Positions 13,577 through 13,669 of a stretch of 13,669 nt of DNA are shown piece by piece. The position numbers were made by a program, and so were the translations under genes. Under the pieces are notes generated by a model. The model saw nothing but the letters and a program-made list of their open reading frames with translations. It searched no databases and was not told the DNA's origin. The stretch covers positions 1-13,669 of the forward strand of contig URYY01000052.1 in NCBI GenBank assembly GCA_900552245.1, given 5' to 3'. Origin of the DNA: an uncultured Opitutales bacterium (lineage in GTDB: Bacteria > Verrucomicrobiota > Verrucomicrobiia > Opitutales > Intestinicryptomonadaceae). Positions within the stretch are counted from its first letter, which is position 1. Each line of letters opens with the position of its first letter.

Positions 13577-13652
13577 TTGGGTCAACCCCAAAGGTTGTAG
13601 AATAGCGTGATATTTTGGGTCAACACCAAAGGTTGTGGAATAGGTTGATTTT
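13577..13652 (+). repeat. 38-bp tandem repeat, two copies
   Basis: Units 13577-13614 and 13615-13652 are identical at 33 of 38 positions by eye, each starting TTGGGTCAAC and containing CCAAAGGTTGT and GAATAG. Each can form small hairpins (TTGGG/CCCAA or CAACC/GGTTG in the first). The array may continue beyond the window. The 38-bp period is not a multiple of three, so a coding origin is unlikely. Confidence 0.75.
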
Positions 13653-13669
13653 TTAGATTTGTCTTTCAT

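Larger units (their letters stand above)
13235..13578 (+). repeat. Direct repeat of tRNA-Gly 3' end, terminator and spacer (two copies, period 236)
   Basis: The unit 13235-13342 recurs at 13471-13578. It opens with the 16-mer CCCGCTCCACTTTAGA, identical in both and including the last nine bases of tRNA-Gly, continues through a terminator hairpin that is diverged in sequence but kept in fold, and closes with an identical 27-mer (13316-13342 and 13552-13578) that contains CCAC-AA-GTGG. Both identical blocks are exactly 236 bp apart. This looks like an old tandem duplication of a tRNA-terminator unit. Confidence 0.8.
13244..13669. other. Repeat-rich, hairpin-rich tail with no supported gene
   Basis: These 426 bp hold two terminators, hairpins at 13332-13365 (15 bp with one bulged base, CCATTAAAG side to CTTTAATGG side, AAG loop), 13370-13387 (CTTTGGC/GCCAAAG) and 13425-13443 (TTTTTG/CAAAAA), an inverted repeat TGGGTTTGACC/GGTCAACCCCA (13559-13569 and 13580-13590), and the 38-bp tandem repeat. 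Short frames exist but none has a start signal or recognisable product. Confidence 0.7.

Noticed and set aside
13577..13652. A CRISPR array from the 38-bp repeats.
   Set aside because: The units abut directly without spacers and differ at several positions.
13571..13669. A 32-residue minus-strand frame starting at the last base of the window.
   Set aside because: It is made almost entirely of the 38-bp tandem repeat, read in different frames in the two units; there is no start signal in view.

Overview
The window reads as chromosome of an anaerobic, Gram-negative bacterium of moderate to low GC. The evidence is a pyruvate formate-lyase activase end, an Rrf2/rubrerythrin oxidative-stress pair, and an outer-membrane lipid transport operon of the Mla/MCE type. 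The ribosomal cluster rpsP-trmD-rplS lacks rimM between rpsP and trmD, an order I recall from Chlamydia. Together with general protein character this points to the PVC superphylum, perhaps a gut Verrucomicrobiota/Opitutales-type organism. That placement is an inference; no rRNA is present to confirm it.

Left part (1-2371, plus strand): the C-terminal 100 residues of PflA and its terminator; then an AT-rich promoter with an 8+8 bp inverted repeat, an Rrf2-family regulator and, 2 bp on, a rubrerythrin with N-terminal rubredoxin domain, closed by a strong terminator. A NicO/UreH-like membrane protein with a cysteine-rich loop follows.

Middle part (2498-10108, minus strand). Reading right to left: a tight operon mlaE (with fused MlaB-like STAS domain)-mlaF-mlaD-lipoprotein, with 4-nt overlaps; then fabD; then rpsP with its own promoter, trmD and rplS. 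A hairpin terminator separates rpsP from trmD and another follows rplS. Further left, a DjlA-like J-domain protein, ThiS and a ThiF-like E1 enzyme form a second small operon. The MCE genes build a phospholipid-trafficking ABC system between inner and outer membrane; fabD feeds fatty-acid synthesis, so envelope lipid synthesis and transport sit side by side.

Right part (10373-13669): a plus-strand fusion of a YczE/YitT-like membrane domain with a cytidylate-kinase-like domain; a minus-strand tRNA-Pro(CGG) with terminator; an orphan PstS-like periplasmic binding protein; and tRNA-Gly(GCC) with terminator. The last ~430 bp hold nested repeats. The tRNA-Gly 3' end, its terminator and a following spacer recur 236 bp downstream behind a decayed tRNA-like sequence, and a 38-bp tandem repeat follows. 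No phage, IS or CRISPR genes are visible. Nothing here is clearly a wholly new system; the fusion kinase, the cysteine-less ThiF and the repeat tail are the least explained parts.
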